Below, piece after piece: positions 35,284 to 44,675 of a stretch of 64,000 nt of DNA (positions are counted from its first letter, which is position 1; the number at the start of each line of letters is the position of its first letter). The stretch lies in contig JAJRPM010000013.1 of the NCBI GenBank assembly GCA_024280775.1, forward strand, positions 1 through 64,000. Reading direction: 5' to 3'. Source of the stretch: Candidatus Zixiibacteriota bacterium (GTDB lineage: Bacteria > Zixibacteria > MSB-5A5 > GN15 > JACZUZ01). The translations under genes and the position numbers were made by a program. The notes below the pieces were generated by a model. The model was not told the origin of the DNA. It was given only the letters and a program-made list of their open reading frames with translations, and searched no databases.

Positions 35284-36285
35284 TTAGCCTCGCCTGGACA
35301 ATGCAATCCGTTCAGCTATTCGCAGTTTTGCCGAACGTGAGCGAGGATTGGATTTGACTTCCTCTTCGCTGGCGCCGATTGGCTTCTTGGTCAGCGGCTG
35401 CAATTCCTTATGCGCGCCACAGGCGCAAATCGGCATCCCCGGCGGACATACGCAAGCGCCTGAATAACGAGCGAAAGTTTGCTTGACTATCCTGTCCTCA
35501 AGTGAGTGATAAGAAATCACCGCTACTTTTCCGCCCACTCTAAGTGAGTCAATAACCTGAGGCAAAACGCTTTCCAACTCGTCAAGTTCCCTGTTTACTG
35601 CAATCCGCAGCGCCTGAAAAATGCGGGCCAAAGTGCGAGTCAGATTTGCCGGACCCACTGTAGAGCTGATTACTTTCCTAAGAGCGCCTGTAGTATCAAT
35701 CACCTGCGTCTCACGCGAAGCGACAATTGCGCTGGCGATTCTCCGTGAGCGCTTCTCCTCACCGTACTTCCAGAACAGACTCGCCAATTCGGTGGCGTCA
35801 AGTTCGTTGACTAGCTCTGAAGCGGTTAATGTCTGTCGCGAATCCATGCGCATATCCAATGGAGCTTCACCCTGAAAGGAAAAGCCACGCTCCGCCCAGT
35901 CGATTTGAGGTGAGGAAACACCTAAATCAAGAAGAGCGCCGCTAATTGTTTCTATCTCGAGCTCCCTTATTACCTGAGAAAAGGTAGAAAAGGGAGCGTT
36001 AATTATTCGCTTAACCTGCGGGTAAGTACTAAGTCGCTCTGTCGCGACAGCAACCGCCAAACTATCACGGTCCAAACCGTAAAGACTGGCTCCGGGAGCC
36101 GAATGTTTGACCAGTTCTTCCAGATGCCCCGCTCCACCGACTGTGAGGTCAAAGAAAACCCCGTCACTTGCAACTGGTAGAGCTTGCACAATTTCATTGA
36201 GTAATACCGGCTGATGGACAAAGTTTTTGACCTTGCCCTTTTCATTACTTTTGGCGCCATCTTCATCATTGCGTTCGAGCGTCAT
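35284..36285 (-). CDS. rsmH: 16S rRNA (cytosine1402-N4)-methyltransferase RsmH
   Basis: A 333-residue SAM-dependent methyltransferase modifying C1402 in the ribosomal P site. Family motifs are VHQPVLLNEIVQALP, FFDLTVGGAGHLEELV (SAM site), LLDLGVSSPQIDWAERGFS and AVISYHSLEDRIVKQ. The N-terminal 20 residues are extra and charged. It starts three bases after the mraZ stop and follows the standard dcw order. Confidence 0.97.
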   Translation of the reverse strand: MTLERNDEDGAKSNEKGKVKNFVHQPVLLNEIVQALPVASDGVFFDLTVGGAGHLEELVKHSAPGASLYGLDRDSLAVAVATERLSTYPQVKRIINAPFSTFSQVIRELEIETISGALLDLGVSSPQIDWAERGFSFQGEAPLDMRMDSRQTLTASELVNELDATELASLFWKYGEEKRSRRIASAIVASRETQVIDTTGALRKVISSTVGPANLTRTLARIFQALRIAVNRELDELESVLPQVIDSLRVGGKVAVISYHSLEDRIVKQTFARYSGACVCPPGMPICACGAHKELQPLTKKPIGASEEEVKSNPRSRSAKLRIAERIALSRRG

Positions 36286-36288
36286 TGC

Positions 36289-36777
36289 TCAATCCGTCGC
36301 TCCGTCTTTTCGTGAGGAAGCGCCAGCGCCACCATTGAAAATTCGTTCTGCAATCTCTTCAATGGAATCCTTCTCTACACTACTTGAGAATGACGCCGCA
36401 TAGGTCACCGGATTCCATATTTCTATAAGAGTGTCTACACCGATTACCAGAACCTTATCACTAAGTCCGGCAAAAGAGATTAAGTTGGCTGGAATCAGGA
36501 AACGACCCTGCTTATCAGGAGTCACCTCGGCGGCCTTGGAGAATGTGTGTCGCCGAAGAAGTCTTAGACCTTTGGAAGTAAAGCCGGCCTTAGCCAAACT
36601 GGAAGTTGTCTCTTGCCAGCTCTCGGGAGTATGTAGAGCCAGGCAACCATCCATTCCCGCGGCGAGCATCAGCTTTTGAGGCGAGCCGTCTTCGTTACGA
36701 GGGCGAACCTTCGACGGAAGCGCAATTCTGCCCTTGTCGTCAAGATTTACATTGTATTCGCCGCAAAAAACGTTCAC
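36289..36777 (-). CDS. mraZ: Transcriptional regulator MraZ
   Basis: An AbrB-like DNA-binding protein and repressor of the dcw cluster. Two copies of the family fold are seen: EYNVNLDDKGRIALPSKVR and EVTPDKQGRFLIPANLISF. GTG 36777 gives VNVFCGEYNVNLDDKGR, the usual MraZ opening, and a 162-residue protein. The frame continues upstream to a TTG at 36861 (190 residues) only 45 nt from the predicted transcript start; the extra residues look unconserved. A tail of about 20 residues is acidic and glycine-rich. Confidence 0.93.
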   Translation of the reverse strand: MNVFCGEYNVNLDDKGRIALPSKVRPRNEDGSPQKLMLAAGMDGCLALHTPESWQETTSSLAKAGFTSKGLRLLRRHTFSKAAEVTPDKQGRFLIPANLISFAGLSDKVLVIGVDTLIEIWNPVTYAASFSSSVEKDSIEEIAERIFNGGAGASSRKDGATD

Positions 36778-36900
36778 CTTGCTGTTGCTCTCGATCCCGG
36801 GGGCTAGAAAGTTGAGGGATTTCTTTGTCTCTAGTTGATCTCTTTTAGGTAAAACTGCCAAGTCAAACTACTCAAAATGGCGGCGACTTACACCAAAGCT

Positions 36901-36943
36901 CACCACGATGACCCATTATATGGGGTAACCACATCATAAGCAA
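36901..36943 (-). promoter_or_regulatory. dcw promoter with possible MraZ boxes
   Basis: On the minus strand TTGCTT (36938-36943) and a perfect TATAAT (36915-36920) are spaced by 17 bp. Just downstream, TGGGT (36911-36915) and TGGTG (36901-36905) are 10 bp apart, similar to the TGGGN repeats at 10-bp steps bound by E. coli MraZ; the first overlaps the -10 box edge. A TGTGG (36929-36933) lies in the spacer. This would let MraZ repress its own cluster. Confidence 0.55.
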
Positions 36944-37303
36944 GTTATTCCGGCTTATTATTGCTCAATATTTTTTTAATGTCTCTCATGTAACTCAATT
37001 CACCTCAATAAGTAACAACTTTCCGAATTGACATTTCGGCTAACTTGGACTCCTGCAGACATATTCAGCTTCACATTTCTTTGCTGAGTTGAGCGTAAAG
37101 TAGTGGGATTGCCCCATATCTGCCGATGAATTCCAATTCACCAGCCCGGCATTTCCGACAAAAACAATCGTAAGCCAACAATTCCCTGAAACATAATCTA
37201 TTGCCAGTCAATAGATTACATCATACACATATCGCCCCGACCAACTACGGCGCCCTCGTTGCCCATCTAATATCTCGTCCGACTTGAAACACGGAGGAGA
37301 AAG
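36944..37303. other. Divergent mraZ / C25 protease intergenic region
   Basis: No gene seen. A consensus TTGACA occurs at 37028-37033 but no matching -10 follows at a usual distance. TTGCCA at 37201-37206 followed by TACACA at 37224-37229 (17 bp) is a weak candidate for the protease. The ribosome site GGAGGAGA immediately before ATG 37304 is very strong. Confidence 0.4.
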
Positions 37304-39715
37304 ATGAAGACGCGTGACCAGATCCCGGGCAGGGTGAAGGCAACCTCAAAGAAGACATACCCGACCCCAAAACGGGGACGGATTATCCTTGCAATCTTCG
37401 CAATGCTATTTGGCGTATTTTTTCATAACTCGGCTTTTGCGATAGATAAAGCGCTTAGAATCGGATTCGACAATACCAAGTTGTCCGCAGATCAGGCGAA
37501 TTCTGCGTTTTTGTATGACGGATACTCGCCGCTAGTCCTCCCATCGGGATTGCAACTGGCGGTTCAAATAGTCAAAGTGCCGTTGATTACTGCTGGTGAA
37601 ACTCCCACAATCGATTTTACTTTCGAGCGCGGGGAATTGCTTGGCGTAGTGAGTCCCGAGTCTTTCGCCAGAGTCGACATTCCGACAGCGGATGACGGAC
37701 GTTACGACAACATCAGGCCGGCGCTCGCGGAACTATTCGAGAATGGATTCGAAGGCGCTCTGCTCAATAATATCCAATCCACATCCAACGGAGCAGTAGC
37801 ACAGCTAACCCTATCACCATATCAAATAGACAGCCTCGGCAATGTATATTCCCTGACGGCTATCACCGTAAAAGTCAGCTCAGCAACAGCTGTGGAAATC
37901 GGCGAGCCGCAATTCGGACCGCAAACTACGGGACCATCACTATCCTCCGGAGCGCTATTGGGTTCATCAGCAACAACTGTGAACTATCTGATAATCACCA
38001 ACAAAACTCTAGAACCACAAATGAAGAGATTGGCCGATTACAAAAACGCCACCGGTATTCCAACTAGAGTTGAGCTAATTGAAGATATCCTGGCAGTGTA
38101 CACCGGCGTTGACAATGCCGAGGCGCTACGCAACTCTTTGAAAGACTACTACGCCGAGGGCGTGACACATGTCATGCTCGCCGGTGATGAAAACGTGGTC
38201 CCTATTCGGTACACATACTATTACAACACCAGTACCATGCCGCTGGTGGAAAATATGATGGTCACCGATTTGTATTTCGCCGACCTGACCGGAGATTGGG
38301 ACACCGACGGCGATGGAATCTGGGGCGAACCGACTCAGGATACACCGGACCTGACTGCCGAATTACATATCGGCCGCCTGCCAATTAGTCGTGTAGAACA
38401 AGCGAAAAACTATGTTGACAAATTGATTGTATACGAAACTGACCCAGGACTTGGCGATCCGTCATACTTGCGCAATACCGTTATCTATTCATCAGACCAA
38501 ATGCGCGATTTCTCCAACGGTGGACAGCATGCAATCATCGCCAATGCCATGCCGGACTATTATTTCATTGACACATCAAGAACAATCGAAATGCCCTCCG
38601 GCAGTTCCAGTTTTCCAGTCAATGACAATGCCTCAGGAACTATCTCAACCCTCGATGAAGGGTTTGGTGTCGTTAACATAATTGCGCACGGACGTCACGA
38701 CGGCTTCGCAGTGCGCTCTGCAAACTACAACGATTGGCCCAAGTCATATTTGTTGAGTGTCGATGGTGTCGGGTCGCATGGCTCACTAGACCAACTTGCC
38801 CCTAATGGAAAGCTAGGACTATATGTGGCGCTGTCATGTGACTTGGGCGGCTTCGATATGGATGCGCCGCCTTTTGCCGCTACTACTCCCTCATTTGTTG
38901 AGAGCGCTGTTTCAACTGAGATGTCCGGCGCGGTGGGAATGGTCGGCTATTCACGTTGGGGATGGGTGTATTCGAGCTACCGCCTGCATGAATCATTCTT
39001 GAAACACCTATATAGTGACGCCGATGGTGACGCCATCGCCGCAATGAACTTTGCCTCAGTTGAGTTTCCATACTATCGCGATCTAATCTACGGTCAAAAC
39101 TATTACGGCGACCCGACTGTCAACATCCATTTGGATATCCCAAAGGACGTGTCACTAACTGTATCCTCAGAGAATTGGCACGAGAATTCGATTGTGGCTA
39201 ACGTAGCATCTGGTGGAGTAGCAGTAGCCGAGGCAAAAGTATTTCTCTCTGCCGCCGGAGTTGTCTTAGCGGAAGCTACAACTGACGGCTCAGGCAATGC
39301 CCAACTACAATATTCATTTGATTTGGGAACCGATTACACTATTGCAACACATCCAACCGGAGCGCTGGTAGGCATGGCGGCATTCACACCGCAAATCGCC
39401 GCCGGAATCGATGACGAGGATGAGAGCGCCCTGCCGCAGTCATTCTCATTGAAACAAAACTATCCAAATCCATTCAATCCAACCACAACAATCGAATGGA
39501 ACCTGCCACGCAGTTCGCAGGTAAGTTACCGGGTAATCGACGTGCTGGGGCGTACCGTAACACAGGATGACCTCGGCCGCCTATCGGCAGGGCGTCACAC
39601 TCTGGAATGGAATGCCCGAAACAATCAAGGCTCCCCAGTAGCCAGCGGCGTCTATTTCTTCCAGCTATTGACAGAAGACAATGTAGCGTCAAGAAAGATG
39701 ACATTGTTGAAGTAG
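37304..39715 (+). CDS. Gingipain-family (C25) cysteine protease with T9SS-type C-terminal tail
   Basis: 803 residues. A long basic N-terminus leads to a signal sequence (IILAIFAMLFGVFFHNSAFA, about 27-46), then a gingipain-type propeptide (about 47-225). The C25 catalytic region starts at NYLIITNKTLEPQMKRLADY. The catalytic pair is visible: His462 in IIAHGRHDGF and Cys512 in VALSCDLGGFD. An Asp-rich DLTGDWDTDGDGIW loop suggests calcium binding. A beta-sandwich follows, then the sorting tail NYPNPFNPTTTIEWNLPRS with GVYFFQLL near the end, typical of FCB surface proteins. It is most likely an exported protease cargo of type IX secretion. The sortase PorU is also C25 but longer. It is a plus-strand single unit with a strong ribosome site. 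Confidence 0.9.
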   Translation: MKTRDQIPGRVKATSKKTYPTPKRGRIILAIFAMLFGVFFHNSAFAIDKALRIGFDNTKLSADQANSAFLYDGYSPLVLPSGLQLAVQIVKVPLITAGETPTIDFTFERGELLGVVSPESFARVDIPTADDGRYDNIRPALAELFENGFEGALLNNIQSTSNGAVAQLTLSPYQIDSLGNVYSLTAITVKVSSATAVEIGEPQFGPQTTGPSLSSGALLGSSATTVNYLIITNKTLEPQMKRLADYKNATGIPTRVELIEDILAVYTGVDNAEALRNSLKDYYAEGVTHVMLAGDENVVPIRYTYYYNTSTMPLVENMMVTDLYFADLTGDWDTDGDGIWGEPTQDTPDLTAELHIGRLPISRVEQAKNYVDKLIVYETDPGLGDPSYLRNTVIYSSDQMRDFSNGGQHAIIANAMPDYYFIDTSRTIEMPSGSSSFPVNDNASGTISTLDEGFGVVNIIAHGRHDGFAVRSANYNDWPKSYLLSVDGVGSHGSLDQLAPNGKLGLYVALSCDLGGFDMDAPPFAATTPSFVESAVSTEMSGAVGMVGYSRWGWVYSSYRLHESFLKHLYSDADGDAIAAMNFASVEFPYYRDLIYGQNYYGDPTVNIHLDIPKDVSLTVSSENWHENSIVANVASGGVAVAEAKVFLSAAGVVLAEATTDGSGNAQLQYSFDLGTDYTIATHPTGALVGMAAFTPQIAAGIDDEDESALPQSFSLKQNYPNPFNPTTTIEWNLPRSSQVSYRVIDVLGRTVTQDDLGRLSAGRHTLEWNARNNQGSPVASGVYFFQLLTEDNVASRKMTLLK

Positions 39716-39743
39716 CGACTACAAACTCATCGTATTGTAATAG

Positions 39744-39772
39744 GGCAGAACCCAACGTGGTTCTGCCTTTTT
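39744..39772 (+). terminator. Intrinsic terminator after the C25 protease
   Basis: GGCAGAACC (39744-39752) pairs with GGTTCTGCC (39759-39767) over a 6-nt loop, followed by TTTTT. It lies 29 bp after the protease stop codon. Confidence 0.9.
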
Positions 39773-39907
39773 CTTTGCTAAACCAATCAGGTCTCTATCG
39801 CCCACTAACTTTGTAAATACGCTCTAACAAATTCTCACTTGCCATGTAACGCCAATGAACATATAATAACTGGGACACATGGCAGGCCAGCATACAGAAG
39901 GAACCTG

Positions 39908-40384
39908 ATGAAAACACTCTCATTAATAATTGCCATCGCACTACTCGCTGGAACCGCTAACGCTCAAAAACAAAATTGTTTTCCAACAATTGCCCATAGA
40001 GTTACCAGCGGAGACAAGCTCAACCTAGTATTGACTGATTCCAGTCATGTCAGTGGCGTCGTCGGCATGTTCAATCAGGAATTGCAAACACTAACCTTGA
40101 CTCGATTAAATTCTTCAGAATCAAATGACTACAACTACTCTGATATTGCAGAAATACGCTACCAATCAGCGCGGAAAGTGAAACTCAAATGGGTGATATT
40201 AGGTCTCGTTGGCGGAGCTACCATAGGTGGTGTTATAGGCGAAACCAAAAGCAACAACCAAGGCGCCTTCTCAGACTTGGTAACTCCAATCTATGCTGTA
40301 ATGGGAGGAACGCTTGGGCTATTTTCTGGAATAACCCTGCCCCTTATTTTCCCGGGCCACGAAACCATCAAATGCCATCATTAA
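39908..40384 (+). CDS. Exported hypothetical protein with glycine-rich membrane hairpin
   Basis: I do not recognise this 158-residue protein. It begins with a clear signal peptide (MKTLSLIIAIALLAGTANAQ). A beta-rich stretch follows (KLNLVLTDSSHVSGVVGMF, then TLTLTRLNSSESND) resembling a small barrel. Two glycine-rich hydrophobic segments come next (WVILGLVGGATIGGVIGE and YAVMGGTLGLFSGITLPLIF), a glycine-zipper-like hairpin. The open frame begins 23 codons earlier, but ATG 39908 has AAGGA upstream and the signal peptide. It may sit in a membrane or form oligomers. It converges on the glycosyltransferase genes with only 10 bp between stops. Confidence 0.7.
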   Translation: MKTLSLIIAIALLAGTANAQKQNCFPTIAHRVTSGDKLNLVLTDSSHVSGVVGMFNQELQTLTLTRLNSSESNDYNYSDIAEIRYQSARKVKLKWVILGLVGGATIGGVIGETKSNNQGAFSDLVTPIYAVMGGTLGLFSGITLPLIFPGHETIKCHH

Positions 40385-40394
40385 CAACTCTATC

Positions 40395-41297
40395 TTATCC
40401 TCTCATAGTCCAAAACCAGGAACGCAAGGAGCCGCTCAAATTGAGCGCCACACGCCACATCTTCAACACCACACTATCCCAAAGACCGTCAGCGCTCTTC
40501 CATTTCTCAAAGTAGTGATACAAACTCCGATGTGATTCATGAATCATCTGCGGCTTCTTAGGACGAGTGGCGCTCCCAATGAAATGTTCAACCACTGCCG
40601 ACGGACAATACAGGTTTACATATCCGGCATCCAGAATTCTTCGCGCCCAGTCAACGTCATTGAAGAATATCGGAAATGATTCGTCGAGATATCCAACCTC
40701 CTGCAACAATGAGCGACGGAACAACATCGCCGCCCCCATCGGTTGCTCCACAAACGCCTCATTCTGATGATCAAACCAGCGCAGGCGTAAACTCGCAAGT
40801 TTCTGCGACTGTGGAAATAATTTCGCCAAGCCACATAGTTCATAGAGAACGTTCTGATAAGTTGGCAGCGAACGACACTCACGTTGCAAGTGTCCATCAA
40901 AGCCCACAAACTTAGGGCCAACAATTCCAAGCTGTGGATCACTGCACAGTTTCCTGAACAATGTCACTATTGAATCCGGTCGACTACGGGTATCTTGATT
41001 GAGTAAGTATATGAACTCTCCACTGGCGGCCTTCATCCCGCGATTGCAAGTAGGCGCAAACCCTAGATTCTTCTCATTGCGAAGCAGAATCACATCACCG
41101 AATTGTGAAGTGATTACTTCAATGGAATTGTCACTTGAACCATCATCAACACAGATAATCTCAACGCCAGCGTTGTAATCAGCGACAAGCCGCTCACTAG
41201 CGGCATATACCGACTCAAGACAATCGCTAATAAATAGCTCGCCGTTGTATACCGGTATTACAATCGCAAGTGTTAGAGTAGATTGTTCTTCTTTCAT
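40395..41297 (-). CDS. Glycosyltransferase family 2
   Basis: About 300 residues with a GT-A fold: LAIVIPVYNGELFISDCLES at the N-terminus, VEIICVDDGSSDNS (nucleotide-sugar site), and a DxD-like NQDTRSRPDSI near residue 100. The C-terminal part (FPIFFNDVDWARRILDAGY) resembles rhamnosyl- or related transferases of the WbbL type. It probably adds a sugar to a surface glycan on the cytoplasmic side. The frame extends to a TTG at 41312; ATG 41297 is preferred. It is the last of a run of three glycosyltransferases. Confidence 0.88.
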   Translation of the reverse strand: MKEEQSTLTLAIVIPVYNGELFISDCLESVYAASERLVADYNAGVEIICVDDGSSDNSIEVITSQFGDVILLRNEKNLGFAPTCNRGMKAASGEFIYLLNQDTRSRPDSIVTLFRKLCSDPQLGIVGPKFVGFDGHLQRECRSLPTYQNVLYELCGLAKLFPQSQKLASLRLRWFDHQNEAFVEQPMGAAMLFRRSLLQEVGYLDESFPIFFNDVDWARRILDAGYVNLYCPSAVVEHFIGSATRPKKPQMIHESHRSLYHYFEKWKSADGLWDSVVLKMWRVALNLSGSLRSWFWTMRG

Positions 41298-41313
41298 AAG
41301 CGCCAGAGACAAT

Positions 41314-42588
41314 TCATTTGTTGATTAACATCCCATCAAACACATCGGCAAAACTTTTCGCCATCGCACGCCAAGTGTGACGCTCTCGGCGACGGGCAAT
41401 CTCATCTACGAACTCAGCGCTACTTCGAGATGCGCCAGCCTTATCCTTAGAATCCATCAACTGTTCTAAATACCCCTGCAATGCGGCTTTTTCATCTTTT
41501 GCAAAACATCTCTCACCCGACTCCTTAGCAACTCCAGCTAATTCTGAATCACGCGGCGCTATCACAATCAACGGCTTGCCACTCACAAGACAATCAAATA
41601 CTTTGCTTGGAGTCACGTAAGATAGCTCCTCGGGAATAGTCACAAGCAACGCATCCACATCCGCCAGCGCCTCAATCGCGCTGTGACGCGGCAAATATCC
41701 CCGACATTCCAAAGCCTGCAACAAACCGGCGCTAGCAAAACATTCACGCAACATATCCTCATCAACAGCCCCGACAAATCTCACTGTCAGAATATCCGGT
41801 GCGGACTGGCGCTTCTTCAATGCTCCGGCAAGCGCCCCAACGAACACACCAATAGTGTCCGCCGAATCTGTCGTGCCCAAATATCCAATTCTAAACCGCG
41901 AATCTGTAGTGTCACTCGAAGCATTCACATCCCACAAATCTACAGTAAGTGGATCTACCGCATTGGTTATCACCGTATCTGCCTTAGTGTAGCGCGCAAT
42001 ACTGTTGTTTACAGCTGTAACATGATCGGCGCTGTTTCGAAATCCGTTGAGCAACTTTCGGCACTTAACCTTCTGTGACTCTCGCAAATAGGCGTCCTCT
42101 ATTGGCTTGGTCACCCACATATCACGAAAATCCGCCAGCCATTTGACATCACAACTCTTGCGTAGCGCTTGTCCAACAATATGGGCCGAAGGGGACGGTG
42201 AGGTAGTCATTACTATTTTGATATCCTGGTCATCGAGAATCTTTCTCGCGGCGGCTATTCCGAATCCTGTCCATAGGCTCTTGTAATCTGGTGTTATCCA
42301 TTCGGAAAGGTACTTCGCATGTGACGGCGCCGGAGTCTTTCTGCGCCCTATGCGCCACAACAACCTGGAGGGGTCGAAGGATTCAGTCCTATCAATGTAG
42401 CTCTCATCTTCTTCGCTAAGCAAGGTAGTGTCGTATGCCGGATAGACAATATCGCGCACTGTCACTACATAAGGCTGATACCCGAATTCCGGCAGGTATC
42501 GAAATAGACCATAAGCGCGCGCCGACCCAGCCATTCCAATAGGCGGGAAAAAATAACTCACCAGTAGCATTGATTTGAGCTTAGACAT
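41314..42588 (-). CDS. Glycosyltransferase family 4-like protein
   Basis: 424 residues with a GT-B fold. The N-terminus MLLVSYFFPPIGMAGSARAY is typical of GT4-type enzymes of polysaccharide synthesis. The C-terminal Rossmann half contains FRIGYLGTTDSADTIGVFVG and PSKVFDCLVSGKPLIVIAPR, the donor-binding region with its glutamate position replaced by Asp. The acceptor and sugar are unknown. It overlaps the upstream glycosyltransferase gene by 8 bp. Confidence 0.85.
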   Translation of the reverse strand: MSKLKSMLLVSYFFPPIGMAGSARAYGLFRYLPEFGYQPYVVTVRDIVYPAYDTTLLSEEDESYIDRTESFDPSRLLWRIGRRKTPAPSHAKYLSEWITPDYKSLWTGFGIAAARKILDDQDIKIVMTTSPSPSAHIVGQALRKSCDVKWLADFRDMWVTKPIEDAYLRESQKVKCRKLLNGFRNSADHVTAVNNSIARYTKADTVITNAVDPLTVDLWDVNASSDTTDSRFRIGYLGTTDSADTIGVFVGALAGALKKRQSAPDILTVRFVGAVDEDMLRECFASAGLLQALECRGYLPRHSAIEALADVDALLVTIPEELSYVTPSKVFDCLVSGKPLIVIAPRDSELAGVAKESGERCFAKDEKAALQGYLEQLMDSKDKAGASRSSAEFVDEIARRRERHTWRAMAKSFADVFDGMLINK

Positions 42589-43690
42589 TCTTCACCTGGC
42601 TAGAACTTCGTTCAAACAAAGCAACAGTCTCCCGGATATTCTCTTCGTAAACTGCTTTCTGTAATACGACATCACGACTCTTAAAGAGCACGCCCTTACT
42701 CTCACCTTCGCTTAATTCCAGTATTCGTTTGACAACATCCAAAGCCTCTATTCCTAAAGCTTCATCATACTGACTATAGTATGCATTATCATCAAGGACT
42801 AAATCACCTAACCCCGCATGAGCGGCGCTCACAGAAAAGACCCCTAGCGCCATCGCCTCAATCAGTGACACCGGTGACGAATCCGAAGTCGCCGCGCTTA
42901 GATAAATATCTTGCCCACGCAACAAATCAATATAGTCATCTCGATTGCAAGGCTCATACACAGAAACTGTGTCTCTAACTCCAAGACCCTCTGCAAGCGC
43001 CATCAACGCGTCAAATAGATTTCCGGTTGAGTTGACAGTCAATGTCGCTTCACCGCTCTTCAACATTGGAGCAATTGAGTGTAGTAGAGTTTCATTGGCA
43101 TATAGCTCCCTGTGAGGTCGAGGGGCGAATAACTTTAACGGACGACTTTGCGCGACACAACATACAAGCTTTGCTTTATGCGCCAGTTGCGCATCATCTG
43201 CAACATACCTACGCTCAACGCCCCATAGGATCACTTCAATCGGTGTCTCTGTCAACTCCGCGGTTTTGTCACTCAAATAGCTAGAGTCAGCAAGAATCAT
43301 ATCGGCGCTTTCTAAGGCATATTGCACCCGGCGACGATGCAAGTATGATTTCGCAGGACTAACCAATATGTCTGACCCCCATACTGTAAGCGCCCAAATG
43401 GCGCCGCAAGAGCCAAACCTTCTGCGACACCTTGCCGCCATCACTCCATAAGCGCTAGCAAAGTGCGCATTCACAACATCGGGACGAAACTCATCAATCA
43501 CAGCTTTCAGTTTCTTCACATGTGACATATATGACACCGCCGCGCCATATCTCCCCAACGGTAGCTGACAATTCACCAACTCACTAGTTTGAATTGAAAG
43601 CAGGAACGCCACATGTCCCTGTTTCCGCAATTCAACTATATAGCGCTTTGTGTGCCAAGCCTCTGCGTCTGCGATCACGAGTATTCTCAT
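42581..43690 (-). CDS. Glycosyltransferase family 4
   Basis: 369 residues with a GT-B fold. The N-terminal half (MRILVIADAEAWHTKRYIVE; RPDVVNAHFASAYGVMAAR) binds the acceptor and the C-terminal half carries SPVSLIEAMALGVFSVSA, the E-x7-E-like donor motif. It belongs to surface-polysaccharide enzymes; specificity cannot be read. It overlaps the FemAB-like gene by one base and the next glycosyltransferase by 8 bp, so the four genes are one operon. Confidence 0.87.
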   Translation of the reverse strand: MRILVIADAEAWHTKRYIVELRKQGHVAFLLSIQTSELVNCQLPLGRYGAAVSYMSHVKKLKAVIDEFRPDVVNAHFASAYGVMAARCRRRFGSCGAIWALTVWGSDILVSPAKSYLHRRRVQYALESADMILADSSYLSDKTAELTETPIEVILWGVERRYVADDAQLAHKAKLVCCVAQSRPLKLFAPRPHRELYANETLLHSIAPMLKSGEATLTVNSTGNLFDALMALAEGLGVRDTVSVYEPCNRDDYIDLLRGQDIYLSAATSDSSPVSLIEAMALGVFSVSAAHAGLGDLVLDDNAYYSQYDEALGIEALDVVKRILELSEGESKGVLFKSRDVVLQKAVYEENIRETVALFERSSSQVKNV

Positions 43691-44658
43691 TACAACCCGC
43701 CTTTACCAATAGCTTTGGCAAGCAAAGACCGATATACAAAGACATTGTACTTGTATGCGCTTCCGCCGAAACGCGATTTGAATTCCTTCACCCCCGACGA
43801 TCCGGACGGTGTAACCCCCAAGTCAACATAAGAGACGCCGCTTTCCTGTGACGTTTCTACTACTGCATCCATCAGCACATAGGCAGGCTTAAACGCTCGC
43901 GCTTCTCGGTTGATATAAGGCGCCCAGCTTATGACAGTGTCACGCTCACGCAACGCTATGTGGGCGCCAATCGTTGCGCCATCCTTTTCACATATAAACC
44001 AGATGACTCTATCGTCACATTGCGCAACCTTGACCAGCTCAATATACAATTCTGGCGGATATGTTCTATTGCGATTATGACGGGCATGCGCGCTTGAAGC
44101 TAATTCATAAGTGGCGAGCGCATCCTCTTTACTCCGTGCGCGACGCACTGTGGCGCCGCTCTTTTTACCTGATTTGATATGACGATTCACGCTATCGGCA
44201 AACGCCATTGAACCATTGCTAACTTGTAGTCTTATAGTTTCCAATTGATGAAGCGCCCAGCCATTCGGTAGATTGTTGGGGCTGAACTGCCCAAAATAAT
44301 CCACCCAATGAGCATACATTCCACTGGAGTCACATAGCGCTTGCAAAACACTATCTCTGATATCGTCACTAACCGGTGGAGGAGCTGAGTCAACCACAGT
44401 TCCACTCGATGAAATTACCATTCCCGGCAAACCATCAATGTGCGCCTGAAGCCGGGATACCGGTGATGAACCTAACCGAACAGCGCCGAAAAGAGTGTCT
44501 TTGTTCTGCTGGTCAGCAGATGATGTTTGGAAAATAAGAGGTGTAGCCTCAATGGCGCTCCAGATTGAAAGCCATCGCGGCGAAGCAAATAGTGATGCCT
44601 GCGCGATGTCTTGAGCTAGCGTATCGGATAATTCCTGCAACGTAACATGATAGAACAT
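43690..44658 (-). CDS. FemAB/GNAT-type acyl- or aminoacyl-transferase
   Basis: 322 residues with the double-GNAT layout of the FemAB/BioF2-like family (Acetyltransf_6 type). Visible segments are VNRHIKSGKKSGATVRRARS (basic surface), VIWFICEKDGATIGAHIALR, ARAFKPAYVLMDAVVE and VSYVDLGVTPSGSSGVKEFK at the end. Relatives add amino acids to peptidoglycan bridges or acyl groups to surface sugars. Placement among glycosyltransferases favours glycan modification, but peptidoglycan bridge formation is possible. No membrane segment. Confidence 0.75.
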   Translation of the reverse strand: MFYHVTLQELSDTLAQDIAQASLFASPRWLSIWSAIEATPLIFQTSSADQQNKDTLFGAVRLGSSPVSRLQAHIDGLPGMVISSSGTVVDSAPPPVSDDIRDSVLQALCDSSGMYAHWVDYFGQFSPNNLPNGWALHQLETIRLQVSNGSMAFADSVNRHIKSGKKSGATVRRARSKEDALATYELASSAHARHNRNRTYPPELYIELVKVAQCDDRVIWFICEKDGATIGAHIALRERDTVISWAPYINREARAFKPAYVLMDAVVETSQESGVSYVDLGVTPSGSSGVKEFKSRFGGSAYKYNVFVYRSLLAKAIGKGGL

Positions 44659-44675
44659 CCTGCCACCTCGGAAGC

